Positions 1 through 9,388 of a stretch of DNA of 64,000 bases are shown here, in pieces. Made by a program: the position numbers and the translations under genes. How positions within the stretch are numbered: position 1 is the first letter of the stretch; every line of letters begins with the position of its first letter. This DNA is from Paenibacillus silvestris (GTDB lineage: Bacteria > Bacillota > Bacilli > Paenibacillales > NBRC-103111), in the NCBI RefSeq assembly GCF_009882985.1, contig NZ_WTUZ01000010.1, positions 1,107,881-1,171,880 of the forward strand, given 5' to 3'. The notes beneath the pieces are model-generated. The model had not been told where the DNA came from and did no database searches. It saw only the letters and a program-made list of their open reading frames with translations.

Positions 1-314
1 GTTAATCCCATATATTGCGAGATAACCGTCGTAACCGGTTTGTTATAGCTAAAGGAATATCCGAAGTCGAAGTTCGTTATCATATTGCTCATCCAAGCTA
101 CATACTGAATGAACCAAGGCTGATCCAATTTCAAGCTTGCTCGCATTGCAGCGATATCGGCTTCTGACATGACATCGCCAGCAACTGACATTTTAGCGGC
201 ATAAGTTGACACGTAATCACCTGGTGGCAGCTGAATAATGTAGAAGACAATCATGGAGATGAAGAAAATAACCGGTATCACCAAAACAATTCTTTTTAAA
301 ATATAGTGGAGCAT
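1..314 (-). CDS. ABC transporter permease, DppB/OppB type, 3'-truncated by the window edge
   Basis: About 104 residues are visible, starting at an ATG at 312-314 and running off the left edge. The protein opens with MLHYILKRI, then one long hydrophobic segment (about residues 8-28) and a PPGDY motif. This is the usual N-terminus of the first permease of family-5 peptide/oligosaccharide importers (DppB/AppB). A conserved LDQPW-type stretch follows the first transmembrane segment. The gene lies 87 bp downstream of a family-5 binding protein on the same strand, so both probably belong to one importer operon. The substrate cannot be read from this fragment. The LacI-type operators upstream of the operon make a sugar oligomer more likely than a peptide. 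Certain as a permease of this family, uncertain in substrate. Confidence 0.85.
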   Translation of the reverse strand, partial: MLHYILKRIVLVIPVIFFISMIVFYIIQLPPGDYVSTYAAKMSVAGDVMSEADIAAMRASLKLDQPWFIQYVAWMSNMITNFDFGYSFSYNKPVTTVISQYMGL

Positions 315-401
315 CTCTACCCTATCCTCTCCGTATCCTGCAAGAATGCCGCTGAACGATACAGGGGGAATTGGAATCCCCCTATGCCGCTCAAAGCTCA
401 T

Positions 402-2375
402 TTAAGGTTTGATAAAAAATTGCGCGGGATGGCCATGCCCCAAGCTGCGGAATTCATCCGAATAGACTAATTCTTTTGGTACGTTGCCCATTTTATTGGA
501 AGCGACCACAAGTCGTGGTGTAGGACCAGCGTAGCCGATAATCCATTGATTTTTCTGATGCAGCTTCACAATCTCGTTGCTCCACTTCTCGATCTCTTCT
601 TTACTTGTAGACGCTTTAACTTTATTCCAGTAGTCGAGAATTAAAGCTACATCACCTTCTGGTTTGACACCTTCTTTGCCGTTGGAAGACGAGTACAATC
701 CATAATGTCCATACCAAGGCGTAAGCACCCTCAGAGGAACAAGCGTATCAGGACGGAAAGCTACGTTCACCAGTGAAATATTTTCTGTCGTCGCGGGAAT
801 TTTATTCGCATATTTGAGTTCCTGATGTGTTCCTTGATCTACTACTTTAAGGTCTACTTTAATGCCTACTGCTTCATAATACTTTTTGACAAGTTCCAGG
901 AAACTTGCTGTATTCGTACTACCTTCAATGATCGTAATCGTCAGATCAGAACCGTCTGCATGCAGCCGGAAATTATTCTTGTCGCGTTTGGTCAAACCGA
1001 TCTCATCCAGCAGCTGGTTAGCCCGATTCACATCGAACTTACTCCATTGATCTGCCCAGCCTGCTTGATAGCCTACCAACCCTTCAGGAACGGATGCCTG
1101 CTGAGGAGCGCCTAAGCCATTCGTAACGATTTCCGAAATTTCCTTTCGATCGACGGCAACGGACAAGGCCTCTCTAAATCGAATATCCTGAAACAGCTTG
1201 CGCAAATTCGGATCGGCAATCGTCTGGTTCAACTGCAGGCCAGCACTTGACCAGTTGGGTGTCGTCCAAGGCATCACACGGAATCCTGCTTTTTTCTCAT
1301 TTTCCTTGAGAACTGTGAAATCTTTGAAATCGAAATCAAGCAGGTTATAATCGCCAGCCAGCGTTCCAAGAATACGTTGTGCTGGATCCTGTACTTTGGT
1401 AGCAACGATGCGATCCATATAAGGAAGCTGATTTCCCTCTTTGTCTGTTTTCCAGTAATAAGGATTGCGTTCCATAATAAACTGATCGCTGTTCGGGTCA
1501 TTTTTTGCCACCCAAGCTCGCAAGGTTGGAATTTGCGGATTCACCCAATAGTAGTAGCCTGTTGCGACTAAGAACGTTTTGACGTCTTCAAAGCCCCATT
1601 GTTTCGCAATCTCAAGTGCTTTCTCTTGGCCGACAAACTCAGGAAGTATCGTTTTTTGGAAATGGGCTGGTGCGAAGAACCATTTGTTATCTATCGCAAC
1701 GCGTTCTAGAAACTGTACGCTTGGATACTTATGTACAACCTTAAACGTATAGTCATCAACCTTAGTAACGGTCGCCAGAGCCTTCTCGCCTGTAACAGGG
1801 TCAACGGAATAATAGGCGTCATATATTTTTTTACCGAACGTTTCTTTGGTGAGCATGTGCTCCCAGTAAAAGAGAACATCATCGGCCGTAAACGGCACTC
1901 CGTCTGACCATTTCATGCCTTTTCTTAAATGAATCGTGAATTCGGTGGAATTTTTGTTCACTTCATAGCTTTTGGCCACATTAGGTTCAACTGTGCTTCC
2001 GTCTTTTTTGAAACGGAACAGAGCTTCCTCGGTAGGCTGACCTACAGCCCAGCGGTCATTTGGTCCAGTCCATGGCATCTTCCAATCTCCGCCGTATTTG
2101 CCAATCTCCTCGGTTACGGTTTCCACCATGATATCTTCCTTCGCAGGCATCCGTTCAGCAACTGCCTTTAGCGTACCTGCGCTTACAAGCTTAGTTAGCA
2201 TTGGAGCTTCTTTGAATCCATCTGTCTTTACTGGAGCTGGAGCAGCAGAAGCCGTCGTTGCCTCTTTAACAGATGAGCTCGCCTTTGGACTAACTTCACT
2301 TTCACTCTCACAGGCAGCAAAAACAATAGCCACAACCATCAACATCATGCCCAAAAATAGGCGGTTTGTTTTCAA
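402..2375 (-). CDS. Family-5 extracellular solute-binding lipoprotein (peptide/oligosaccharide ABC importer)
   Basis: Substrate-binding lipoprotein of the SBP_bac_5 family, about 657 residues, tethered outside the membrane to feed the ABC permease downstream. A hydrophobic signal segment ends in the lipobox FAAC, and a low-complexity Ser/Thr/Ala linker follows. The body carries the family signature (WSDGVPFTADDV near residue 160), and a late AVDR motif also fits. The start is placed at TTG 2373-2375 because GGAGGGG lies 5-8 bases upstream; two in-frame ATGs at 2390 and 2393 overlap or precede that ribosome site and are unlikely. The length, above the roughly 540 typical of DppA/OppA, matches family-5 proteins that bind oligosaccharides. 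The upstream region (2394-2827) contains LacI-type and cre-like palindromes, which supports a carbohydrate substrate. The actual ligand is not known. Confidence 0.9.
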   Translation of the reverse strand: MKTNRLFLGMMLMVVAIVFAACESESEVSPKASSSVKEATTASAAPAPVKTDGFKEAPMLTKLVSAGTLKAVAERMPAKEDIMVETVTEEIGKYGGDWKMPWTGPNDRWAVGQPTEEALFRFKKDGSTVEPNVAKSYEVNKNSTEFTIHLRKGMKWSDGVPFTADDVLFYWEHMLTKETFGKKIYDAYYSVDPVTGEKALATVTKVDDYTFKVVHKYPSVQFLERVAIDNKWFFAPAHFQKTILPEFVGQEKALEIAKQWGFEDVKTFLVATGYYYWVNPQIPTLRAWVAKNDPNSDQFIMERNPYYWKTDKEGNQLPYMDRIVATKVQDPAQRILGTLAGDYNLLDFDFKDFTVLKENEKKAGFRVMPWTTPNWSSAGLQLNQTIADPNLRKLFQDIRFREALSVAVDRKEISEIVTNGLGAPQQASVPEGLVGYQAGWADQWSKFDVNRANQLLDEIGLTKRDKNNFRLHADGSDLTITIIEGSTNTASFLELVKKYYEAVGIKVDLKVVDQGTHQELKYANKIPATTENISLVNVAFRPDTLVPLRVLTPWYGHYGLYSSSNGKEGVKPEGDVALILDYWNKVKASTSKEEIEKWSNEIVKLHQKNQWIIGYAGPTPRLVVASNKMGNVPKELVYSDEFRSLGHGHPAQFFIKP

Positions 2376-2466
2376 CCCTATCCCCTCCATCATTCATCTG
2401 GCACTTCAATCTTCCTCATCACGAACTGGAAATTGGTACCCCTCCACCCCCTAGATAGATTCAAGC

Positions 2467-2638
2467 TTAAACCGGTTTAAATAGGCTGAGCACGAGGGAA
2501 AGCGCTTTCTTCAATTTGCGTCAAAGAGAACAACAAATAACCGGTTAAACCGGTTTAACATCGTTCATAACACTAGGGTAACCCCCTCTTTCAAGAGGAA
2601 TTAAACGTCTGCTATGGATCGTTATTAAACCGTTTTAA
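2467..2638. promoter_or_regulatory. Cluster of LacI-type operators upstream of the family-5 transporter
   Basis: The palindrome TTAAACCGGTTTAA occurs perfectly at 2467-2480 and 2545-2558. A third copy with one mismatch (TTAAACCGTTTTAA) is at 2625-2638. An overlapping TAACCGGTTA lies at 2538-2547. Central CG within an even palindrome is typical of LacI/GalR-family operators. The spacing (78 and 80 bp between sites) is about 7.5 helical turns, compatible with cooperative binding or looping. The only LacI-family gene in the window (at 34.9 kb) has different palindromes next to it, so the cognate regulator is probably outside the window. The rest of the 2394-2827 gap shows no gene. Confidence 0.75.
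2498..2509. promoter_or_regulatory. cre-like catabolite repression site
   Basis: GAAAGCGCTTTC is a perfect 12-bp palindrome close to the CcpA-binding cre consensus (TGWAANCGNTNWCA). It lies between the first two LacI-type operators. A second shorter palindrome, TAAGCGCTTA, is at 2657-2666. CcpA control of a sugar-oligomer importer would be expected in a Firmicute, but the site is assigned from sequence similarity only. Confidence 0.5.
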
Positions 2639-2803
2639 CCTTGGTTACTGGAAATGTAAGCGCTTAACTAATAACTGTATCGTACAGCGTATTACTGGAA
2701 ATTGCAATAAGTTTTTTTGGAATAATTTGGTGTCGAATTACGTCGTGCACCTCCGTTCTCTTAGGTGGATTTTCGACGGTATATGCCATTTTTCGCAAGG
2801 AAA

Positions 2804-2849
2804 TAAAAAAAATCCTGAATGCATCCGCTAAGGACGCTTATCCAGGATT
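2804..2849 (-). terminator. Intrinsic terminator overlapping the end of the sensor-type sugar-binding protein gene
   Basis: On the minus strand AATCCTG (2849-2843) can pair with CAGGATT (2817-2811), and eight Ts follow at 2810-2803. The 5' arm lies inside the last codons of the gene ending at 2828. It closes the six-gene sugar transport and sensing cluster. Confidence 0.65.
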
Positions 2850-3802
2850 GGAAACAGCAGCTTCTGATTCGGTTTGGTAAACATGTTCGTTTTCCAGATA
2901 ACCTCCGAACCCGTATCGATCATCCCCTCCACCTTCTGCCCATTACTCAGCTGAACCGCTGTCTTTAGCGCCACATAGCCCATATTGAACGGCTTTTGGA
3001 CTACCATGGCCTGAATGATTTCCTCTTCCAGGAAGCCAATTTCTTCCATGGAGCTGTCGAAGCCAATCAACTTGACTTCCCCCGGCTTCTTCGAGTCGTG
3101 AAGCGCTTTTGCCGCGCCAAGAGTTGAAGGCTCATTTAACCCGACAATCCCCTGCAAATCCGGATAATCCTTCAGGAGCTGCATCGTAATGTCGTATGCT
3201 TTTACCGTAGACCCCTCGCTATAATAGGTAGTAAGAATTTGAAAGCCCGTGTCTCTTTGAATGGCAGCACGAAGCCCATTTTCTCTTTCAATGGATGTAG
3301 ATGACCCTTTAATGAAATTGATAATTGCTACTTGCCCGCGATTCGGCAGTGTCTGGATCAGTGCTTCACCGGCCTTTTTCCCCGCTTCCACATTATCCGT
3401 GGCGATAAAGGACTTAGAAATGCCTCCTTTGAGACCAGAGTCCACGGTAATTAAGGGAATGCCAGCTTTTACAATTTCCTGTGCAATAGGTACTGTTCGC
3501 TCGTAATCTAGAGCCGACAAGACGATTGCTTTCGGCTTCATCGCCATTGCTTCGCGCAACAGCCGAATTTGACCCTCGACATCTTGTTCAGTCTCTGTGC
3601 CGACTACTTTCACCGCACTCCCCATCTCTGCAGCAGCGGCATTGACGCCTTGCTCGACGACCTGCCAGAACTCAATTTGCTTATCGATCGTCTTGGGTAC
3701 AAAAACGATGGGCTGATTATTTTTACCTGCTGCTTTTAAGCCGTACACATAAACAACAATCGACAAGCACGCGATGACAATTAAGAATAACCAGCGCTTC
3801 AT
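2828..3802 (-). CDS. Membrane-anchored periplasmic-type sugar-binding protein, probable sensor subunit
   Basis: About 324 residues of the RbsB/Peripla_BP_4 type. One uncleaved-looking hydrophobic segment is near residues 3-24, and the two-lobed sugar-binding fold follows (VDSG, ATDN and GLNEPSTLGAAKA motifs). No lipobox Cys is present, unlike the transporter's binding protein at 7303-8310, so it is probably held by its N-terminal helix. The start is ATG 3800-3802 with GGAGGTG eight bases upstream; it overlaps the kinase stop in an ATGA junction, indicating translational coupling. An upstream GTG/TTG extension to 3829 lacks this ribosome site. Being coupled to a sensor kinase rather than to a permease, it probably presents sugar to that kinase, as XylFII does for LytS in Clostridium beijerinckii. 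The function is inferred from position. Confidence 0.85.
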   Translation of the reverse strand: MKRWLFLIVIACLSIVVYVYGLKAAGKNNQPIVFVPKTIDKQIEFWQVVEQGVNAAAAEMGSAVKVVGTETEQDVEGQIRLLREAMAMKPKAIVLSALDYERTVPIAQEIVKAGIPLITVDSGLKGGISKSFIATDNVEAGKKAGEALIQTLPNRGQVAIINFIKGSSTSIERENGLRAAIQRDTGFQILTTYYSEGSTVKAYDITMQLLKDYPDLQGIVGLNEPSTLGAAKALHDSKKPGEVKLIGFDSSMEEIGFLEEEIIQAMVVQKPFNMGYVALKTAVQLSNGQKVEGMIDTGSEVIWKTNMFTKPNQKLLFPILDKRP

Positions 3803-5562
3803 GCGTCTTTCACCTCCAACTCCGAGCAAGGAATCCGCAAGGTGACCGTCGTCCCTTCTTCAGGTTCACTCTCGAAAGACAAGCCATACGCAGTACCATA
3901 AAACAGCTGAATACGATGATGCACATTCCAAACGCCGAGCCCCTGATCGACGGAAGGCCCCAGCAAGCCTTGCAGCTTGGCTTTATCCATACCTAAACCG
4001 TTATCGCTTACTGTAATTTGAATAACTCCCTCAACCAATCGGCCTTGAATACGGATATGCCCTTGTTCTTCCATGCGCCTAATGCCGTGGTAAATCGCAT
4101 TTTCCACGAGCGGTTGAAGCACAATTCTTAGAATGCGGCAGCCTCGAAGCTCGGGTTCAACCTCAATCTCATACTTAAATTTATTCGTATAGCGCATCGA
4201 TTGAACCGTAAGATAGTTAGCCAAGTGCTCCATTTCCATAGAGACGGAAACCTCTTGTTCCCCTTTGCCGATGCTGTACCGCAGCATTTTGGAAAGAGCC
4301 ATGGTCATCTTCACGACTTCCCTCATTTTGTTCGTTTCCGCCATCCAAATGATAGATTCCAGCGTGTTATACAAGAAATGCGGATTGATTTGGGATTGCA
4401 GCGCTTTGATTTCGCTTGTCCGAAGCAGCGCTTCTTCATGAACAATTTGCTTCATGAGGTCTTTTATTTTAATAATCATGACATTGAACGTTCTCGCTAA
4501 TTTCCCAATCTCATCGGCTTGCGTGATATCAGCCCGGATGTCGAAATTACCCTGCTCAACCTGTTTCATATTCGCTTCCAGCTTCTTAATCGGTCTGCTG
4601 AGTGTAAAAGAAAGCACGATTGAGATGCCCAGAGCAATGATCAAACAAATGCTGCCCCACAGAACCGTAGACAGCTGCATCTTTTTCTTATTGGCAACAA
4701 GCTCTTCAGGATACGTGACACCGACAATTTTCCAACCGAAATTCGTCGTTCGGATTGATAAGATTTTCTCATGCTGATTCTCTTTCAAAGATAGTTGTCC
4801 GTCTTCCGAGGCTAGAATCGCCTCAATGGGCTCACTTTTCAAATTCGTATGAATGATTTGCTGCTGAGGATGATATACGAGGTCACCTTCGGAATTAACA
4901 ATAAACACATAGCCTCTCTTGCCAAGTCGAATATGGCTGCAGAGGTCATTAATGATCGTGTAATTCAAATCAATCAGCAATACGCCAGTTTTGTCTAATC
5001 GGTCGTTCCCCCGAAATTGCTGGCTCATGGAGATGACCCAGGGATATTCATTTCGATAGACATGTTCAACCTCCGAAGAGGAGATATAGATGGCATCATT
5101 TTTCGCTTTCGTATACCAATCCTGTGCAATTAGCTCCGGGTAGCTCTTCAGAGCACCCTGCTCCCTGTCCGATATCACAGCTCCATTGGAGCCTATAAAG
5201 AGAATTGCACTAATATCATTTCTGGATTGAACGATGACGTGCAGAGAGCTTTCGATAGCGTTTACTAAGCTTAATCCTACATCTGACTGTGGATCCGCCA
5301 TCGTTAAATACTGTCTGATTTGCCCATTGTTATAGAGAAGGGAGGATATACTTTTCATATTATCGATGTAAGTCTCAATGGTCGTTCCGACCTGATTGAT
5401 CAGTTCATTCGTATACTGCACGGAGTTTTCGGTAACGGAGTCCGAGGACTGGCGATATGTGTTGTAACTCAGAATAAGCGTAGTACCTATGATCAGACAA
5501 GAGAAAGCGACGGCTATGCTCGTGTGTATGCTTTTAAATCGGAAAAAACGCCTCTTATTCAA
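3799..5562 (-). CDS. YesM/LytS-type sensor histidine kinase
   Basis: 587 residues. TM1 is at about 13-33, an extracytoplasmic dCache-like sensor domain at 34-297, TM2 at 298-320, HAMP at about 321-373, and a His_kinase domain with phospho-acceptor H395 in QINPHFLYNT. The ATPase domain has the N-box (LVENAIYHGI) and a DNGLGMD G-box. The start is TTG 5560-5562, seven bases after GGGG. It overlaps the response regulator gene upstream by eight bases, and its own stop overlaps the next start, so all three genes are translationally linked. It should phosphorylate the YesN-type regulator encoded just before it. The binding protein encoded just after it is the likely partner for ligand sensing. Family call is firm; ligand unknown. 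Confidence 0.93.
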   Translation of the reverse strand: MNKRRFFRFKSIHTSIAVAFSCLIIGTTLILSYNTYRQSSDSVTENSVQYTNELINQVGTTIETYIDNMKSISSLLYNNGQIRQYLTMADPQSDVGLSLVNAIESSLHVIVQSRNDISAILFIGSNGAVISDREQGALKSYPELIAQDWYTKAKNDAIYISSSEVEHVYRNEYPWVISMSQQFRGNDRLDKTGVLLIDLNYTIINDLCSHIRLGKRGYVFIVNSEGDLVYHPQQQIIHTNLKSEPIEAILASEDGQLSLKENQHEKILSIRTTNFGWKIVGVTYPEELVANKKKMQLSTVLWGSICLIIALGISIVLSFTLSRPIKKLEANMKQVEQGNFDIRADITQADEIGKLARTFNVMIIKIKDLMKQIVHEEALLRTSEIKALQSQINPHFLYNTLESIIWMAETNKMREVVKMTMALSKMLRYSIGKGEQEVSVSMEMEHLANYLTVQSMRYTNKFKYEIEVEPELRGCRILRIVLQPLVENAIYHGIRRMEEQGHIRIQGRLVEGVIQITVSDNGLGMDKAKLQGLLGPSVDQGLGVWNVHHRIQLFYGTAYGLSFESEPEEGTTVTLRIPCSELEVKDA

Positions 5563-7168
5563 GAGAGATCCCCTCTCTACTTGCTGCTCTATATTCTTTG
5601 GGCGTCATCCCATGATGCCGCTTGAAAATCACGCTGAAATATTGCGGGTCGCTATACCCGATCATCGCGGCAATTTCATAAGCTTTCAAATTCGTCGAAG
5701 TTAACAGCTCTTTGGCCTTGGCAAGACGTATCCATGTGACATATTCAATGAACGACTGCCCTTTCTTTTGTTTGAACAGCCCACTGAAATAATTCATACT
5801 CATGTATACGTGTTGGGCTACATCATTCAGCGACAAGTTCTCATTGTGATAGTTTTCTAGAATATACACTTCAGATCGGATTAACAATGAGTCTACATCC
5901 TGCGCCATTTTCACCATTACCTGTTCAAACAGCTGCAAACATAGCGACTCCAACCATACCTTTACTTCATCTAGTGTTTGATAAGCTCGAACTTGCCCCA
6001 GAATATCTGCAGCCTCCAGGGCGTCATGGCCGGAATCCTCAAACAATTGAATGATGGAGACAAGAAACCTTTGCACATAAATGTAGCAGCGATCTACCGA
6101 GGATTGCGAAGCGCGCAGTTCATGCATCCAGTCACTCAGCAGTCTGGCGAAAAGCTCTTTATTCCCCGTCTTCAGCGCTGCGATCAGCTTACGTTCCCAC
6201 TCCGCATGATGGACCTGCAGCTGACCCTTGCCATGCACGATATCTTCAATCGAAATAATCTTATTTTTGCCAACCATAAATCGATAATCGAGCGCCGACA
6301 CCGCCTCGGCATACGATTTGGACAACTCCTCCATCGCTTCATAAGGTCTGCCAATCCCGATCGAAACGCGAACTCTCACATACTTTTCTATGCACTGCAC
6401 GGCTTGCTCCGCATACTTCTGGACGGCTAGAATCAGATAGGGCATTTCCCCGGCAAAAATAATGCCGATTCGCTCATCTCTCGTTCGAAAGACGATACCC
6501 CCTTGTTCCAATTCAAAAATTTCGTGAACAATATTATACACGGCAAACCGCAGCAATTCGGTCTCCGAGCTTATTTTTGCAGCTAATGGATACATAAACT
6601 CTTCCACGTCTAACGTTGCCGCCATATAGTACGGCCCAGGAAGCGACAATTGAAACAGAGCAAATTTATTCAGAATCTCCTCTTTCTTCACTTCACTGGT
6701 TACCATGCGTTCCAAAAACTGCTCTCGCAATAAAGGCAAGCTCATATTTAGCTGGCTTTGCAGCCTGTACACATCTTCGTTCCTTATCCGTTTCTCATCC
6801 AGTTCATCTCTCAAATGTTGTAAAATACCTGTAAATTCGTGCTGACTGACAGGTTTCATCACATACTCATAAACCTTCAGCTTCACAGCTTGTTTGGCAT
6901 ATTCGAACTCTCCGAATCCCGTCATGATGATGACGGTAATATCCCGGTAACGATCAGCAATCGCAGCGGCAAGAGCCAGCCCATCCATATGGGGCATCGA
7001 GATATCCGTAATAATAACGTCAGGCAGACGGATTTCTAGAGAATCCAGCGCCTCTCTCCCATCCCCGTATGAACCAATTAACTCAAAACCATAAGTTTCC
7101 CAATCTATTTTCTCACGAATACTCTCCCGTACAGCTTCTTCGTCATCAACAATGATTAGGGTATACAC
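5555..7168 (-). CDS. YesN-type response regulator (receiver plus AraC DNA-binding domain)
   Basis: 537 residues. The receiver domain covers 1-120 with acidic DD at 8-9, phospho-acceptor D55 in ITDISMP, and a conserved Lys in VMKP. A long middle region (about 130-420) of the YesN type follows, then a C-terminal AraC pair of helix-turn-helix motifs (about 430-535; SLNDVAQHVYMS and IGYSDPQYFSVIFKRHHGMTP). The start is GTG 7166-7168 with AGGTGG a few bases upstream. It is the cognate regulator of the overlapping kinase gene. The most probable targets are the transporter genes directly upstream (7303-10888), by analogy with LytS/YesN control of xylose transport. No operator could be assigned. Confidence 0.92.
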   Translation of the reverse strand: MYTLIIVDDEEAVRESIREKIDWETYGFELIGSYGDGREALDSLEIRLPDVIITDISMPHMDGLALAAAIADRYRDITVIIMTGFGEFEYAKQAVKLKVYEYVMKPVSQHEFTGILQHLRDELDEKRIRNEDVYRLQSQLNMSLPLLREQFLERMVTSEVKKEEILNKFALFQLSLPGPYYMAATLDVEEFMYPLAAKISSETELLRFAVYNIVHEIFELEQGGIVFRTRDERIGIIFAGEMPYLILAVQKYAEQAVQCIEKYVRVRVSIGIGRPYEAMEELSKSYAEAVSALDYRFMVGKNKIISIEDIVHGKGQLQVHHAEWERKLIAALKTGNKELFARLLSDWMHELRASQSSVDRCYIYVQRFLVSIIQLFEDSGHDALEAADILGQVRAYQTLDEVKVWLESLCLQLFEQVMVKMAQDVDSLLIRSEVYILENYHNENLSLNDVAQHVYMSMNYFSGLFKQKKGQSFIEYVTWIRLAKAKELLTSTNLKAYEIAAMIGYSDPQYFSVIFKRHHGMTPKEYRAASREGISLE

Positions 7169-7268
7169 CGTACCACCTCAGGTTTAACAAATTCTCACTG
7201 AACTTCAACTATATTCGAGAATAGCGCTTTCATTTCCTGTTTGAGAGGAGGAATTTCTTTTCGAGAAA

Positions 7269-7294
7269 GAGGTTGCCCGCATAGGAGCAACCTC
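7269..7294 (-). terminator. Intercistronic hairpin between the sugar-binding protein and the regulator genes
   Basis: GAGGTTGC (7269-7276) and GCAACCTC (7287-7294) form a perfect 8-bp stem with a 10-base loop. On the minus strand the following bases are TTTCTC, a weak T tract. It probably acts as a leaky terminator or mRNA stabiliser that keeps the binding protein expressed above the downstream regulatory genes. Confidence 0.5.
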
Positions 7295-7302
7295 GTCTCA
7301 AC

Positions 7303-8310
7303 TTAGTTATACAGCAATGCCTTAATTTCAGCGGAATCGATATTCGTTTTATCATACCAATGGAAGCCTGTATCGATCGTCTTCTCTACTTTTTCGCCTT
7401 TACTCGCCATGACCGCTGCTTTGACGGACCAATACCCGATTCCGATCGGATCTTGGGTAATGGCTCCAGCCATTTTACCACTCTTAATGGCGTCAATTTG
7501 CGCTTTGCCCGAGTCGTAGCCGATAATGACAAGCTTATCGTTTTTGAGCTCTGTGACCGCGTTAACGACACCAATCGCCGAGCCTTCATTAGCTCCGAAA
7601 ATACCTTTCAAATTCGGGTGCCCTTGAATGATCGCTTTGGCCAAATCGGTTGATTTCAATTGGTCGCCTCCGCCATATTGAATATCTACGATTTTGATAT
7701 ATGGATGCTTGGCTTTCATCTGATCGACGAAGCCATCTCGGCGATCAACACCGGTGCGGCTCGTCTGGTCATGCACAACCAGCGCCACTTCGCCGGCATC
7801 GCCAATCTTCTCCGCCATTTTGTCAGCGGCGAGCGCGGCGGCTTTCTTGTTATCCGTTGCAGCTGTCGTAACGGGAATATCACTGTCTACGCCGGAATCG
7901 AAGCCGATAACCGGGATATTCGCCGATTTCGCTTTCTGCAGGAGCGAGACGGATGCTTTGCTGTCCAGCGCTGCGAAAGCAATGGCTGTAGGCTTTTTAT
8001 CCAAGGCAGCTTGCAGCATTTCAATCTGTTTATCAACTTGCGCTTCGGTTTCCGGGCCTTCGAACGTAATGTTCACATCATATTCTTTGGCAGCCTTCTC
8101 TGCTCCTTGCTTCACCGCTTGCCAGAACTGGTGCTGAAAACCTTTGGAAATGACAGGAATGTAAGCCTTTGAACCATTGGAAGAAGCTGGTTTAGCCGAT
8201 GCTGACGTTGTTGTACTGGTTGTTGAGTTGGATCCGCAAGCAGCCAGAAGAGCTGCCGAAAGCGTTAATACAGCGGTAGTCATGACCATTTTTCTCATTT
8301 TGTTTTTCAT
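7303..8310 (-). CDS. RbsB-type sugar-binding lipoprotein of a CUT2 ABC importer
   Basis: About 335 residues. A lysine-rich N-terminus and hydrophobic segment end in the lipobox LLAAC, followed by a Ser/Thr-rich linker. The Peripla_BP_4 body shows GFDSG, AATDNK and GANEGSA motifs in the expected order, placing it with ribose/xylose/galactose-binding proteins. The start is ATG 8308-8310, eight bases after GGGAG; upstream in-frame ATGs would leave no ribosome site. It sits 63 bp downstream of the permease gene and completes an ATPase-permease-binding protein set. It is related to, but clearly distinct from, the membrane-anchored protein at 2828-3802. The sugar specificity cannot be deduced. Confidence 0.92.
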   Translation of the reverse strand: MKNKMRKMVMTTAVLTLSAALLAACGSNSTTSTTTSASAKPASSNGSKAYIPVISKGFQHQFWQAVKQGAEKAAKEYDVNITFEGPETEAQVDKQIEMLQAALDKKPTAIAFAALDSKASVSLLQKAKSANIPVIGFDSGVDSDIPVTTAATDNKKAAALAADKMAEKIGDAGEVALVVHDQTSRTGVDRRDGFVDQMKAKHPYIKIVDIQYGGGDQLKSTDLAKAIIQGHPNLKGIFGANEGSAIGVVNAVTELKNDKLVIIGYDSGKAQIDAIKSGKMAGAITQDPIGIGYWSVKAAVMASKGEKVEKTIDTGFHWYDKTNIDSAEIKALLYN

Positions 8311-8373
8311 TTTGTCGTCTCCCTTTTCCATCAATTTGGTATATGAATTCTTACAAAGAAGGAATACCAGTTG

Positions 8374-9372
8374 TTAACCGGCTTTGCGCCGACGCAAAAT
8401 GTCTGCATACACCGCAAGTAAAACCACAATCCCAACGATGACCGTCTGCCATTCTTGAGGCACGGACAAAATCCTTAGTCCATTGGTCATCACACTCATA
8501 ATTAAGGCGCCAATTACGGTTCCCAAAATAGATCCCTGGCCTCCGCTTAACGAAGTGCCCCCGATGACAACTGCCGCGATGGCTTCCAATTCATACCCCA
8601 TGCCAAGCGCCGGCTGCGCGGAGTCTAATCTCGAAGCGATCATGACGCCCGCAATCCCGCTAAATAAACCAGTTAATACATAGATTGAAATTTTCCAGAA
8701 ACGGATGTTTACACCGGATAATCGCGTCGCTTCCTCATTGCTGCCTAAAGCAAAGTTATAGCGTCCAATAACCGTCTTCGTCAGCACCAGACTTGAAATA
8801 ATGGCAAGCCCGAAGAAGATCAGGATGGCATTCGGAACGGCAAAGCCCGGAATCACCTTCTCCAGCGCTGTCCCCATCACGATTTCACGAAAGGCAGGCG
8901 TTTCATTGAAATAAATCGGTTTCGCATGCGAAATCACGAGTGACAAGCCTTTGGTCATCATCATGACAGCCAGCGTGGCAATAAACGGAGGAATATTCAT
9001 CTTGGCTACAGCAAATCCGCTGAACAATCCACAGAGGATGCCTGTTATAATCCCTGCCAGAATCCCAATAGGAATGGGCAAATGCCAGTTGGTAATGAAT
9101 ACACCGGTCATCACAGCAGAGAAGGTCATGACTGTGCCAACGCTGAGATCGATACCGCCAGCAATAATAACAAACGTTGAACCTAATGCCAGGACACCGA
9201 TCACAGCGGTTGATAAGAGAATCCCGACGATATTCGTGAATTGCAAGAAATTGCTGGAAGATACCGAGAAAATAACAACTAATAGCGCTAAGCTGGCGAA
9301 CGCTAACAACTTCTGGGTTGCTGCTGTCTTTCGAATGATTGGCCTAGATGACTTCAAACTGCTTAATTGCAT
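8374..9372 (-). CDS. RbsC-type sugar ABC permease (CUT2)
   Basis: 332 residues, predominantly hydrophobic, with about 8-10 membrane segments. Typical BPD_transp_2 motifs are present: GGIDLSVG early, and the cytoplasmic EAIAAVVIGGTSLSGG loop that contacts the ATPase, followed by GSILGTVIGAL. The start is ATG 9370-9372 with AAGGA nine bases upstream. The gap to the ATPase gene is only 16 bp, so they are co-transcribed. It forms the membrane channel for the sugar delivered by the lipoprotein encoded next. Confidence 0.94.
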   Translation of the reverse strand: MQLSSLKSSRPIIRKTAATQKLLAFASLALLVVIFSVSSSNFLQFTNIVGILLSTAVIGVLALGSTFVIIAGGIDLSVGTVMTFSAVMTGVFITNWHLPIPIGILAGIITGILCGLFSGFAVAKMNIPPFIATLAVMMMTKGLSLVISHAKPIYFNETPAFREIVMGTALEKVIPGFAVPNAILIFFGLAIISSLVLTKTVIGRYNFALGSNEEATRLSGVNIRFWKISIYVLTGLFSGIAGVMIASRLDSAQPALGMGYELEAIAAVVIGGTSLSGGQGSILGTVIGALIMSVMTNGLRILSVPQEWQTVIVGIVVLLAVYADILRRRKAG

Positions 9373-9388
9373 GGATGTTCATCCTTTC

